Shown: positions 60,501-63,331 of the stretch, piece by piece | How the letters are laid out: each line of letters begins with the position of its first letter | Position numbering within the stretch: position 1 is the first letter of the stretch | Assembly: GCF_954871325.1 (NCBI RefSeq) | Contig: NC_088777.1 | Span: forward strand, 20,437,366-20,501,365 | Direction of reading: 5' to 3' | From: Gordionus sp. m RMFG-2023 | Lineage: Eukaryota > Nematomorpha > Gordioida > Chordodea > Parachordodidae | DNA: 64,000 nucleotides | Translations under genes and position numbers: made by a program | The notes under the pieces: model-generated | The model's database searches: none | The model's input: the letters and a program-made list of their open reading frames with translations, nothing else | What the model was told of the DNA's origin: nothing

Positions 60501-60734
60501 AAAATTGACATACATATTTTACCTAGATTCATGCCATTAGAAGATTTATCTTTTAAATGTGATTTTATTCGCAGTGCTAAGAATGATTTTAATAACAAAG
60601 AGATCGATAACGGTAATAATGCATGCCAAAATTCCTCGCTGCTCATTAATTTCGATAAATACAAGCTCAATGATACAGGGAGTTACTATTTATACTTCGA
60701 CGAAACTCATTTTATTCATAGCGGTCATCAAATA
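14725..60734 (+). CDS. Trio/Kalirin/UNC-73-like RhoGEF gene (C-terminal GEF unit), 11 exons recognised
   Basis: This entry is the span of the whole gene model; its exons are listed separately. The product is a Dbl-family exchange factor expected to load GTP onto a Rho GTPase at the cell cortex. The DH and PH sequence is closest, from memory of the family, to the second GEF module of Trio and Kalirin, which acts on RhoA. The exons are 14725-15505, 44043-44355, 44515-45261, 49819-49914, 54984-55207, 55329-55398, 55808-55897, 56101-56379, 56574-56807, 56973-57860 and 60039-60734. All introns are GT-AG and the phases match at every junction, including 2/2 across the 28.5-kb first intron. The Sec14, spectrin, DH1, PH1 and kinase parts of long Trio are not seen. 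Either they lie outside the window or this is a short isoform starting near 14,757, as is known for UNC-73 and Trio variants. The DH-PH identity is firm; the outer exons are inferred from phase, splice signals and composition. Confidence 0.8.
15506..17789. other. First part of intron 1; no gene or repeat recognised
   Basis: This is very AT-rich sequence. The 96-codon minus-strand frame at 17303-17593 has no recognisable domain and is probably chance. Confidence 0.45.
17790..19413 (+). mobile_element. hAT element, 1.6 kb, with BED and hATC remnants
   Basis: The termini are AGTGCTGTAAAGTAATAT at the left and GTAACGTTTAAAGCACT at the right, imperfect inverted copies of the AGTGCTTTAACGTTAC type. 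The subterminal parts repeat GAGTAACG words. The TSD is not clean (flanks TAAATAAT / AATAAAAT). On the + strand at about 18190-18330 a BED-like segment ([15 protein letters not shown]) is seen. At about 19070-19205 an hATC-like TLSFSAPVE is followed in another frame by [16 protein letters not shown]. Both fragments run the same way, so this is one decayed copy. Confidence 0.7.
19070..19205 (+). pseudogene. hATC domain fragment
   Basis: TLSFSAPVE corresponds to the P-S-S-A-P-V-E-R start of the hAT dimerisation domain. [19 protein letters not shown] then LLLKINK corresponds to its end. At least one frameshift and a stop separate them. Confidence 0.6.
20262..20443. repeat. Foldback MITE, copy 1
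   Basis: The arms carry GATTTGAGTTTTTAAAAACG and its inverse TCGTTTTTAAAAATAGACTC, with further pairing through CAATATTTTGGCCAGAA and TTCTGGATAAAATATTG. The centre contains ATGAGCAAAATTTTGAGGC. A diverged copy lies at 25143-25313. Confidence 0.65.
20460..21360 (+). other. T-rich, less A-rich segment of unknown origin
   Basis: Over about 900 bases the + strand is T- and G-skewed compared with the surrounding intron. One frame near 20661-20840 stays open only if TGA is read as Trp, and it encodes a hydrophobic stretch ([20 protein letters not shown]). A nuclear copy of mitochondrial DNA is possible, but I could not match any mitochondrial gene. Confidence 0.25.
21430..21501 (-). other. C-rich tract with a minus-strand G-quadruplex motif
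   Basis: At 21470-21501 the + strand has successive C runs (CCCCCTCCCC, CCTCCC, TTCCC, CCCCCTCCC), so the minus strand has at least five GGG runs with 1-3 base loops. This is the standard G4 pattern. It may be the end of an unidentified element. Confidence 0.6.
22290..23806 (+). mobile_element. hAT element, 1.5 kb, with transposase remnants and a nested MITE
   Basis: The ends are CTGCGTACGCC...GGGGGG and CCTGCGTATGTGCCTG. A perfect 8-bp TSD ACTTAGGA lies at 22282-22289 and 23807-23814. The + strand retains transposase pieces: [20 protein letters not shown] (about 22660), the frame 23240-23370 ([18 protein letters not shown]), and [15 protein letters not shown] then [18 protein letters not shown] (about 23625-23740), the terminal hATC region. 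A 222-bp MITE interrupts it at 23381. It is broken. Confidence 0.85.
23381..23602. mobile_element. Short GGCCCG MITE nested in the hAT at 22290-23806
   Basis: The right end CTGCAGGTCTCTG and the left CAGGGCACGGCCCGGA are of the GGCCCG family. The flanks are AGATACCA (23373-23380) and ATATACCA (23603-23610), 7 of 8. Transposase coding resumes right after the second flank, which supports the insertion point. The left terminus is worn. Confidence 0.65.
23870..25130. other. No gene seen; AT-rich with a G-rich spot at 23870-23910
   Basis: The G runs at 23873-23890 may mark an old element end. The 105-codon minus-strand frame at 24311-24628 has two C-x-x-C pairs far apart but no recognised domain, and its GC-rich end (GACACCCAAGCAGATAGGAC) looks repeat-derived. 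Confidence 0.35.
25143..25313. repeat. Foldback MITE, copy 2
   Basis: The left arm GCGCAAACGTTTAAAAACGG and the right arm GTTGTTTAAACGCTAC are inverted, with the paired CAATATTTTGGCG / GGCTAAAATTTTG inside. The centre shares ATGAGCAAAATCTC with copy 1 at 20262-20443. Confidence 0.55.
25314..28990. other. Intronic; only degraded GGCCCG-like fragments
   Basis: Fragments with GGCCCGATTGGGACCGGG (25910-26170) and CTGGGCCTGGCCGG (27220-27350) belong to the GGCCCG family by composition but lack ends. The overlapping frames at 25988-26192 and 27199-27387 lie in them and are not genes. Confidence 0.35.
29068..29225. repeat. Tandem duplication, two units of about 78 bp
   Basis: GAGATGGGTTTGA, GGGATTCCGA and ACTTTGAATTTA recur in the same order 78 bases apart. 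Confidence 0.7.
29951..30310. mobile_element. hAT-like MITE, 360 bp, CCGATATC type
   Basis: It starts TAGGATTCTCCGATATC and ends ACCTGTACAGTCCTA. The 8-bp flanks are TTATTTTC (29943-29950) and TTATTTTG (30311-30318), 7 of 8. Its arms contain GCCCGATCCGATAACTGATA and GGCCTCGATCTGATAATTAA, resembling the solo ends at 4831 and 5598. Confidence 0.65.
30311..31109. other. No gene seen; a GGCCCG fragment at 30838-30905
   Basis: TATGGCCCGGCCCGGATTTT followed by TGGCCCCACTCGAG is a piece of the GGCCCG family; the rest is AT-rich. Confidence 0.4.
31323..34038. mobile_element. Giant foldback element, 2.7 kb, Mutator-like target duplication
   Basis: The ends are GATCAGTGAAG and CTTCATGGACC (inverted, imperfect). 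The 9-bp TSD TTAAAAAAA lies at 31314-31322 and 34039-34047. The left half and the right half are inverted copies along almost the whole length, with the centre near 32.68 kb. Shared blocks include TTGTACCGTTTTCAGTTTGA, GACCGTTAAAAATATGGCGC and CTTCATTAGTTTTTGCTAAA. Within each arm a roughly 300-bp unit is itself repeated, and a 71-bp unit is tandem at 31935-32215. No coding is seen. The 9-bp TSD suggests a Mutator-like foldback element, by inference only. Confidence 0.8.
31935..32215. repeat. Tandem repeat, nearly four units of about 71 bp
   Basis: Each unit carries CTTTCCT-x-CTAATGGCGTTT, AAAAATTATTTTTAACTTC and CCGAAAATCAAACTTAA. The last unit is shortened. The opposite arm of the foldback has fewer units, so the expansion came after the palindrome formed. 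Confidence 0.85.
34500..35480 (+). mobile_element. RTE-like LINE fragment (reverse transcriptase)
   Basis: Motifs in order are [10 protein letters not shown] (about 34565), [16 protein letters not shown] (34730-34780, first palm Asp replaced within F-K-x-A-F-D), ALYAGDS (about 35000, the YADD box with Gly), [10 protein letters not shown] (35090) and [17 protein letters not shown] (35175-35225). ISVRIFNST and [10 protein letters not shown] follow (35300-35370). The K-Y-L-G-x-x-x-D-x-x-G-x-x-x-D-E and R-I-F-N-S...L-L-Y-x-x-x-T-W blocks are typical of RTE-class LINEs. There are several stops and frameshifts, and no endonuclease is seen. Confidence 0.75.
35616..36397. mobile_element. hAT non-autonomous element, TATCTAGATAC family, 782 bp
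   Basis: The termini are CAGAATTGTTAAAATATAC and its inverse ending TTTAACAACTCTG. The 8-bp flanks are CAAAAGAT (35608-35615) and CAGAAGAT (36398-36405). The subterminal regions are strings of GATACAGATAC words. The interior is shared with 48828-49575, including TCTCGAACAGAAACTCT and ATTATGAGAGCACAAA. The frames inside (83 and 60 codons) are not conserved in the sister copy as proteins. Confidence 0.85.
36406..37030. other. Unassigned region with one possible decayed frame
   Basis: A + strand reading near 36455-36640 ([20 protein letters not shown]) is slightly protein-like, but I match it to nothing. Confidence 0.25.
37033..37398. mobile_element. GGCCCG MITE, left end missing
   Basis: The right end ACCCATGCAGATCATTA, the interior GGGCCGGGTGG and the left-side GGTCCCGGGTC fit the family. 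The usual left terminus and TSD are not readable. Confidence 0.55.
37407..37693 (+). other. Unassigned 96-codon open frame
   Basis: Just after the MITE end the frame reads [20 protein letters not shown] then [20 protein letters not shown]. It looks more protein-like than most frames here, but it matches no domain and lacks a clear donor. It may be a chance frame or part of an unknown element or exon. Confidence 0.2.
38106..39054. mobile_element. DNA transposon-like element with AGGGGAGACCGGGG termini, 949 bp
   Basis: It starts TAGGGGAGACCGGGGATGG and ends CCCCGGTCTCCCCTA, an inverted pair of about 15 bases. Both sides of the interior repeat GTTGGGACAC / GTGTCCCAACTAT and ACTATGAC words. No TSD is evident. 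The 72-codon frame at 38800-39018 has no recognised domain. I leave the superfamily open. Confidence 0.65.
39098..39480 (-). mobile_element. Partial hAT related to 46612-48381
   Basis: TAGCGTACTATCGCTAACGC, GGTAGCGCGCTATTAGTTAC and TTTACGCTACTTTAG match the left subterminal region of the element at 46.6 kb. On the minus strand at about 39400-39330 an hATC-like frame (SVGDYLV...[15 protein letters not shown]) matches the same region of that element. The right half is missing. Confidence 0.6.
40172..40345. repeat. Tandem duplication, two units of 87 bp
   Basis: ATTTTGTAAACTAAATTT, TATAAACTTCAATTT and AAATAAAAGATTGTGATTT recur 87 bases apart with very few differences, so the duplication is recent. 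Confidence 0.85.
40389..40568. mobile_element. G-rich hAT-like MITE, sister of 2304-2462
   Basis: The right end TCCCTGTGACGCCCCTG (reverse CAGGGGCGTCACAGGGA) is a typical hAT-like terminus. The left end GTAGCGAAGTAGCTCC is worn. It shares GAGCCCCTCAAAA and AAGTAATTTTGAAAAT...TTTTTTGAGT with the copy at 2.3 kb. Confidence 0.5.
40569..42675. other. Intronic; no gene recognised
   Basis: A C run followed by TTCCCGAGA (41442-41460) and a GTGCAGCTCCACTCC spot near 41100 may be old element ends. The frames at 41004-41186 and 42248-42469 have no recognised domain. Confidence 0.35.
42676..43106. mobile_element. GGCCCG hAT MITE
   Basis: It starts CAGAGGCCTACA and ends TTCAGGTCTCTA. The flanks are CCTCAAAC (42668-42675) and CCTCAAAT (43107-43114), 7 of 8. 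The arms include AGCCCGGATG and ACCCGACCCGGGTAT. Confidence 0.8.
43115..44042. other. End of intron 1; no gene or bounded repeat
   Basis: Two G-run spots (43650-43660 and 43701-43712) with GGCTTCCCTATGAGG between them may be old MITE ends. The rest is AT-rich up to the exon 2 acceptor. Confidence 0.35.
44043..44355 (+). CDS. Exon 2 of the RhoGEF gene
   Basis: An open frame of 104 codons begins after AAAG at 44042. It ends at a putative donor AAT|GTATAT, in phase 0. The first base completes the split codon of exon 1. The encoded segment begins near [20 protein letters not shown] and then turns polar, with Asn and Ser runs and a Pro-rich [10 protein letters not shown] stretch. It reads as a flexible linker with no recognisable domain. 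It is separated from exon 3 by only 159 bases, and the phases agree, which supports both exons. Confidence 0.6.
44515..45261 (+). CDS. Exon 3 of the RhoGEF gene: Ser/Lys/Asp-rich linker with a 13-residue tandem repeat
   Basis: An open frame of about 250 codons follows a TTGCATTAG acceptor at 44514. The protein is polar and low in hydrophobics, with SSS runs, a basic [11 protein letters not shown] patch and a proline-rich [17 protein letters not shown] segment that could offer SH3-binding sites. Units [13 protein letters not shown] and [13 protein letters not shown] lie in tandem (45058-45135). The 3' boundary is uncertain. The frame stays open to 45327, but that stop lies in an inserted MITE, so the exon must end earlier. 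Donors ACC|GTTAAT (45261), ACA|GTTAGA and AAC|GTAAAT all keep phase 0 with exon 4; I chose the first of these. Confidence 0.65.
45058..45135 (+). repeat. In-frame 39-bp tandem duplication inside exon 3
   Basis: Two 39-base units, each 13 codons, sit head to tail and differ at a few bases. The core [10 protein letters not shown] / [10 protein letters not shown] is kept. A multiple-of-three unit in an open frame supports this exon being translated. Confidence 0.85.
45325..45734. mobile_element. GGCCCG hAT MITE next to exon 3
   Basis: It starts TAATGATCTGCA and ends TACAGATCTCTA, with a perfect 8-bp TSD ATTCATAT (45317-45324, 45735-45742). Its first three bases supply the stop that ends the open frame of exon 3. 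The arms are GGCCCGGCCCGAGATTTTTT-like. The interior matches 7854-8279 in inverse orientation. Confidence 0.9.
45767..46221. mobile_element. GGGCC-rich hAT MITE, second family
   Basis: The termini are CAGAGACCTTCATGGGCC and its exact inverse. A perfect 8-bp TSD ATTTGAGG lies at 45759-45766 and 46222-46229. The arms are packed with GGGCCGGGCCGG and GGGCTTGGGCC. The TIR differs from the TAGAGATCTGCA family but the architecture is the same. Confidence 0.9.
46612..48381 (-). mobile_element. hAT element, 1.8 kb, with BED and hATC remnants
   Basis: The termini are CAGAGTTGATAAACC and TTAACAACTCTG, with subterminal GTAGCACGCTATCGCTACC words in both orientations. The 8-bp flanks CAAAAAAC and CAAAAACT match at 6 of 8 positions. 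On the minus strand, 48121-47909 encodes a transposase N-terminus with a C-x-x-C pair ([12 protein letters not shown]), and about 47035-46920 encodes an hATC domain (SSASVERLF then [20 protein letters not shown]). The middle of the transposase is deleted or unrecognisable. Confidence 0.85.
47909..48121 (-). pseudogene. hAT transposase N-terminus with BED-type C-x-x-C
   Basis: The 70-codon frame starts [20 protein letters not shown] and ends [15 protein letters not shown]. The acidic N-terminus and the first half of a BED finger are typical of hAT proteins. The frame is cut before the His pair. Confidence 0.6.
48828..49575. mobile_element. hAT non-autonomous element, TATCTAGATAC family, 748 bp
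   Basis: The termini are CAGAGTTGTTAAAAGATAC and its inverse ending TTTAACAACTCTG. A perfect 8-bp TSD AATTTGAT lies at 48820-48827 and 49576-49583. It is clearly the sister of 35616-36397 along its length. The sharp TSD suggests it is younger than the copy at 13537-14411. Confidence 0.92.
49819..49914 (+). CDS. Exon 4 of the RhoGEF gene: basic Ser-rich segment
   Basis: This 96-base exon (32 codons) lies between TTTTATAG and a donor TCT|GTAATA, in phase 0 at both ends. It encodes [20 protein letters not shown] followed by [12 protein letters not shown]. The [10 protein letters not shown] motif is a textbook basophilic-kinase or 14-3-3-like site, and Ser-rich linkers just before DH2 are usual in Trio-family proteins. 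The phase fits both the preceding and the following exon. It is short, so the call leans on phase, splice signals and composition. Confidence 0.6.
51190..51560 (+). mobile_element. Reverse-transcriptase element remnant, copy 3 (N-terminal finger)
   Basis: A frame with [20 protein letters not shown] then SSHSTMPKI carries a C-x-x-C...H finger like the start of the longer copy, where a worn C-x-x-C-like motif and [16 protein letters not shown] occur near 52565-52630. A polar [20 protein letters not shown] stretch follows. It is broken. Confidence 0.55.
52550..54570 (+). mobile_element. Reverse-transcriptase element remnant, copy 4 (longest)
   Basis: This is a fossil with many breaks. Motifs in order are a finger-like N-terminus (52565-52640), [20 protein letters not shown] (52770-52830), [13 protein letters not shown] (about 52880), [15 protein letters not shown] (53290-53335), [17 protein letters not shown] (53463-53513), LGFGVPGG (53550-53575), [12 protein letters not shown] (53634-53670, first catalytic Asp), [10 protein letters not shown] (53783-53812), WYLDDGIV (53875-53898, catalytic pair), [15 protein letters not shown] (53964-54006), KILYSL-like and [13 protein letters not shown] (54205-54345), and [16 protein letters not shown] (54455-54500). 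The box order is that of a non-LTR-type RT, but the YLDD box and long N-terminus set it apart from the common LINE clades. No endonuclease is visible. Confidence 0.75.
54984..55207 (+). CDS. Exon 5: start of the DH (RhoGEF) domain
   Basis: After an AAAAAAAG acceptor the frame reads [20 protein letters not shown] and then [20 protein letters not shown]. This is conserved region 1 of the DH domain: the Glu of the E-T-E-x-x-Y-V-x-D-L signature, which contacts switch I of the GTPase, is present. The exon continues to [14 protein letters not shown], matching the Trio DH2 pattern of F/W-G-N-I-x-Q-I-Y-D-W-H-R. It ends at GAGA|GTAAGT in phase 2. The exon carries DH helix alpha-1 and the start of alpha-2. 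An in-frame stop upstream of the acceptor confirms that the open frame starts near here. Confidence 0.92.
55329..55398 (+). CDS. Exon 6: DH domain, helix alpha-2
   Basis: The 70-base exon follows AAATTTAG and ends at TTT|GTAAGT. Its first base completes an Asp codon with the two bases left by exon 5, giving HRD, and the rest reads [20 protein letters not shown] then VKF. Trio-type DH2 has the same F-x-x-E-L/I-E-K-C-L-x-D/N-P-E register. It is too short to be found as a free-standing frame, but it is strongly supported by phase and similarity. Confidence 0.92.
55808..55897 (+). CDS. Exon 7: DH domain, Y-C-Q-N-K-P-x-S-E core
   Basis: The 90-base exon lies between ATTAATAG and GAA|GTTATT, phase 0/0. 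It encodes [20 protein letters not shown] followed by [10 protein letters not shown]. The [18 protein letters not shown] block is nearly invariant in Trio/Kalirin DH2 and is the strongest family marker in the window. Confidence 0.95.
56101..56379 (+). CDS. Exon 8: DH domain CR3 and C-terminal helices
   Basis: This exon has 93 codons, phase 0/0, after ATATATAAG and before GAT|GTAATG. It begins [20 protein letters not shown] and continues [14 protein letters not shown], the conserved region 3 of DH domains ([16 protein letters not shown]). It closes with [20 protein letters not shown] and SRLQGWD, matching the alpha-6 helix and the V-x-x-L-Q-G-F/W-D lead into the PH domain of Trio. Compared with vertebrate Trio as I remember it, the loop after KEYLKLTEK carries roughly 15 extra polar residues ([18 protein letters not shown]). 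Confidence 0.95.
56574..56807 (+). CDS. Exon 9: PH domain, N-terminal half
   Basis: This exon has 78 codons, phase 0/0, from ATATCACAAG to AAA|GTATAA. It opens with [20 protein letters not shown], matching the PH strand beta-1 of Trio's second PH domain, and includes [15 protein letters not shown] (beta-2/3) and [10 protein letters not shown] (beta-4). A serine-only loop ([13 protein letters not shown]), apparently an insertion, sits between the FSEP strand and the next strand. The PH domain of this module normally packs on DH and tunes exchange activity and membrane contact. Confidence 0.93.
56973..57860 (+). CDS. Exon 10: PH domain C-terminal half plus long Asn/Ser/Lys-rich tail
   Basis: This exon has 296 codons, phase 0/0, from a good acceptor (TTTCCCTACAG) to TCAAAG|GTTTTA. 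The first 85 or so residues finish the PH domain: [30 protein letters not shown], and the closing helix [20 protein letters not shown] with its conserved Trp. [13 protein letters not shown] follows, which is the post-PH extension seen in Trio. The remaining 200 residues are polar, with Asn and Ser runs. Near residues 225-240 a charged helix, [17 protein letters not shown], could form a short coiled coil. The frame runs on to 58010 past the donor, but that AT-rich extension looks intronic. Confidence 0.9.
58285..58662. mobile_element. GGCCCG hAT MITE, well preserved
   Basis: It starts TAGTGATCTGCATCGGGCC and ends CTATTGCAGATCTCTA. A perfect 8-bp TSD ATTGAAAT lies at 58277-58284 and 58663-58670. 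It is the clearest copy for defining the family: about 100-bp GC-rich arms (CCGGCCCGACC, GGCCCGATCCGGCCCG) around a roughly 150-bp AT-rich centre. Confidence 0.93.
58731..59266. mobile_element. Foldback MITE, GGGTCATTTCATGTCAAATC type, 536 bp
   Basis: The left arm GGGTCATTTCATGTCAAATC is mirrored by GATTTGACGTGTAATGGCCC at the right, with pairing continuing through CCCCTTTTAAAATTGTTAAA. The flanks are TTAT on both sides (58727-58730, 59267-59270). No coding is seen. Its superfamily is not assigned. Confidence 0.75.
59670..59876. mobile_element. GGCCCG MITE fragment
   Basis: The right side CGTCCCGGGCCATGATTATC followed by TCTG resembles the CAGAGA-ended family. The left side AGTCTGGCCCGAATTTG is worn and no TSD is seen. 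Confidence 0.45.
60039..60734 (+). CDS. Exon 11: 232-codon segment with a possible Ig-like fold
   Basis: The open frame follows TTTTATAAG and ends at ATA|GTATAA, phase 0/0, in keeping with exon 10. An ATG lies at 60027 just before the acceptor, preceded by a stop. The protein is less polar than the linkers and includes [19 protein letters not shown] late stretch, [20 protein letters not shown], resembles the D-x-G-x-Y-x-C turn of an Ig domain, but with Leu in place of the second cysteine. A Cys in LSFKCDF about 45 residues earlier could be the B-strand cysteine. Long Trio and Kalirin have an Ig domain downstream of GEF2, so this position is sensible. The Ig assignment itself is weak. Confidence 0.55.
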
Positions 60735-61120
60735 GTATAATATTTATATTTATTGCCCTTAGATATATTATCAGCAATATGCTAATACGTGCTTGCCTGA
60801 TTAATATTTCAGGCTATCCTTGCAATTTTGGTGTAAATAGTTTATGACTAAATTGTCTAAAATTTATAGAATAGTTATTTTACACATACTGGAATACATT
60901 TTCTATAAAAACAGATCCCAGAATTTAAAAACGCGTTAAACAACATTAAGTTTGCTCTCTTTTTTAGGTCTCAGAAATGTATTCCAGCATAGTTAAAATA
61001 TTTACCCTATATTTTCATTTTTATAAAATAAATATTACATATATTTCGCATATATGCTTACACGCATTGCTGGTAAGTACGAGGCTTAATGTTTTTATAT
61101 TTTTTGATAAAAATTTGAAG

Positions 61121-61304
61121 GCTCTACACAAGAATTATAAGAGTTTACCCAATATAAATTCTCAATCAATAACCAGCAACATAAAAATATACAATACTAC
61201 TAATAGACGAAAAATCCAAGATCATCCCTTAACCCAAATTTCATTAACTAGGCATAGTTCATTCAAAAATCATAACTGTTTTCCATTTTATCTATTCGTA
61301 TTAG
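61121..61304 (+). CDS. Possible further exon of the RhoGEF gene (weak)
   Basis: A frame open from 60977 to 61348 includes a polar stretch starting ALHKNYKSLPNINSQSITSN. It is bounded by an AAATTTGAAG acceptor-like site and a TTAG|GTAATT donor-like site. The entry phase would fit exon 11. No domain is recognised and the frame could be chance. Confidence 0.2.
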
Positions 61305-61779
61305 GTAATTTTTTATATATAACCTTTAACTTTACTATTACCATATAATAATCAAATTTAATTGATATTTATTTAAATTTTACATGTTAATTATTTCTTA
61401 GAATGGATATCATTTAATATAATAGTATATATATAATTATTTGTTATCCAATACATATTTTACGAATTCTAAAATTTGAATCGAATACTAATTATACGAT
61501 CAAATTATTAGAAATTATTCGTGTTATTCAAAATTATGCATAAATATTAGAAATTATTCGTAAGTAAACATGTTCCGTGTTAAATTTTTTATTTTTTTTA
61601 CGTCACATATATTAATCATATTATTTTAATAATTTAATATTTCACTTTTGATAATATTTTTAAAAAAATTTAATTTTTAAATCGAACTTGATATTTGACG
61701 AATCGAATAAGGCAAATATTTATAATATACAAATAAATTATTTGATCTAGAGTCCAATCGTTTATGCTCTAGCAAAAAC

Positions 61780-61870
61780 AGAAGACCCGATGGTATCAGT
61801 ACCTTGGTCTTCCGATTGCTTGGGATTACGCACACTTAAAAATAAACAAATATTTAGACATTGCCAACAT
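61780..61870 (+). mobile_element. Reverse-transcriptase element remnant, copy 5, left piece
   Basis: The frame contains LGLRTLKNKQIF, which recalls the G-G-L-G-I-R block of the RT family. It is cut off by the foldback insertion that follows. Confidence 0.4.
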
Positions 61871-62188
61871 AATAGTGCGCACAAATTGAGCGTTTCAAAC
61901 GCAAATAATGCATTTCAAATGACCTCGTGCAAATTGGTAAAATTAGAGTTTGGCGTTAGCAACCATTTAAAAAAACGCAAATAGGTTTGCTTTTTGATTA
62001 CTTTTTATTATTATTCGCTGTGTATATTATATAAAATGTAATATAAATATCTTACTTATATCCTAATTTAGAAATTAAAGAAATAAAAAGGCAGACGATA
62101 ATATAATTTTCAAAAGACAAATCCTTTTTTTAAAGAACTTATTTAAAATGTTGCGTTTGAAACGCTCAATTTGTGCGCACTATAATAC
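61871..62188. mobile_element. Foldback element with TAGTGCGCACAAATTGAGCG termini
   Basis: The left end TAGTGCGCACAAATTGAGCG plus TTTCAAACGCAA is mirrored exactly by TTGCGTTTGAAA plus CGCTCAATTTGTGCGCACTA at 62151-62182. The flanks are TAA on both sides (61868-61870 region and 62183-62185), which would fit a 3-bp TWA target as in PIF/Harbinger elements; in AT-rich DNA this is weak evidence. RT coding lies on both sides. The frame at 61790-61984 crosses the left border and is not a gene. Confidence 0.75.
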
Positions 62189-62400
62189 TTGTCACTAATG
62201 CTCTTAGTGTTTTTGATGAGGAATTTCTTAAATTTATCACATTATTAGGGAGGAAATTAAGCCAAATAAGTGGCGATTGTAATGAAGCCTTCTATTTCAA
62301 ACAAGCCATTACGATGGTTAATCATCATAATAATTGCATTGCTATTCATGGTTCTATAGTAAACCGATCTCTTAATTGTTTATTTTTAATTTTAATTTTT
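62189..62400 (+). mobile_element. Reverse-transcriptase element remnant, copy 5, right piece
   Basis: The frame reads TIILVTNALSVFDEEFLKFI then TLLGRKLSQISGDCNEAFYF. It aligns by eye with [13 protein letters not shown] and [15 protein letters not shown] at 54.45-54.56 kb, the C-terminal end of the RT family. Confidence 0.65.
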
Positions 62401-63330
62401 ATTATATTCTTGTCTTTTTTCAAAAAAGAAATTATAAAAAGATAATATATAATCAAAAATAATTATTTTTTTCTATATTCAGACAGAACCGAAGGCCGAC
62501 TATAAAGACTGAGCCGAATGACGTAACCGATTTTAAAGATAAAACCGACCTTTGATTTTTACTATGCGATAAAAAAAATTGGTGGTAGGACGGTAGATAG
62601 ATACATATATAAAAAAATTTACTTTTTTCTTAAAAATATAATGTTCATTGCATTTTTATACGAAATCATTTAACCAAAAATAGTGATTTTAACAAAAATC
62701 ATTGGATTGGTAGCGTGTTTAAATACGAATATAGATTTGTAAACCGGGCCCGAAACGGGCCCTAAAATTATATAATTTTAAAAATCCGGTCGGGCTTGAT
62801 TTTTTTAGTAAAATCCCGGATTTGAGCTTAAAAATATTACAAAACTCAAGCCAGGCCTATTTTTAAAAATAAATTTAAAAGATAGGATTTAATCAGTTAA
62901 AGGTTGGCATGATTGTCAAATACTCTAAAATATTATTGGCGAATAAATTTGCAATCTTATTAAGTTAAAATTTATTTAAAAATATATTTGTATCATAAAG
63001 GAATCGAAAACAAAATAATTTTTTTTATTACTAAAATAAATAAATATAATAATTTAGCTGTCGTGGTTTATTTTTTAATGAATTTAAATTTTATTTAATA
63101 TTTCGCCCAGTACAAATTATATTAATTCTCATTTATTTTACTTCCACTTGCTACATTTGAATATAAAAATTAATTATCTTTTATTTGTTCTGGTCAGATT
63201 TACCAAATAATTTATTCAATTCTGGTAAAAAGTTATTAAGCCAAATTATTGAAATAATTGGCGATAATTATAAAATAATTAAGATTGATTAACTTTACAT
63301 TTTTTAGTTAAATTTTAATTTATTAGCGAT
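62400..63330. other. No gene seen; one GGCCCG fragment at 62735-62860
   Basis: AACCGGGCCCGAAACGGGCC and CGGTCGGGCTTGA mark a degraded family member; the rest is AT-rich. The left terminus of the hAT that runs off the window is not identified. Confidence 0.4.
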
Positions 63331-63331
63331 T

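Noticed and set aside
61790-62445. Two open frames first taken as late exons of the RhoGEF gene
   Set aside because: The second matches the C-terminus of the RT family, and the first crosses the border of a foldback element.
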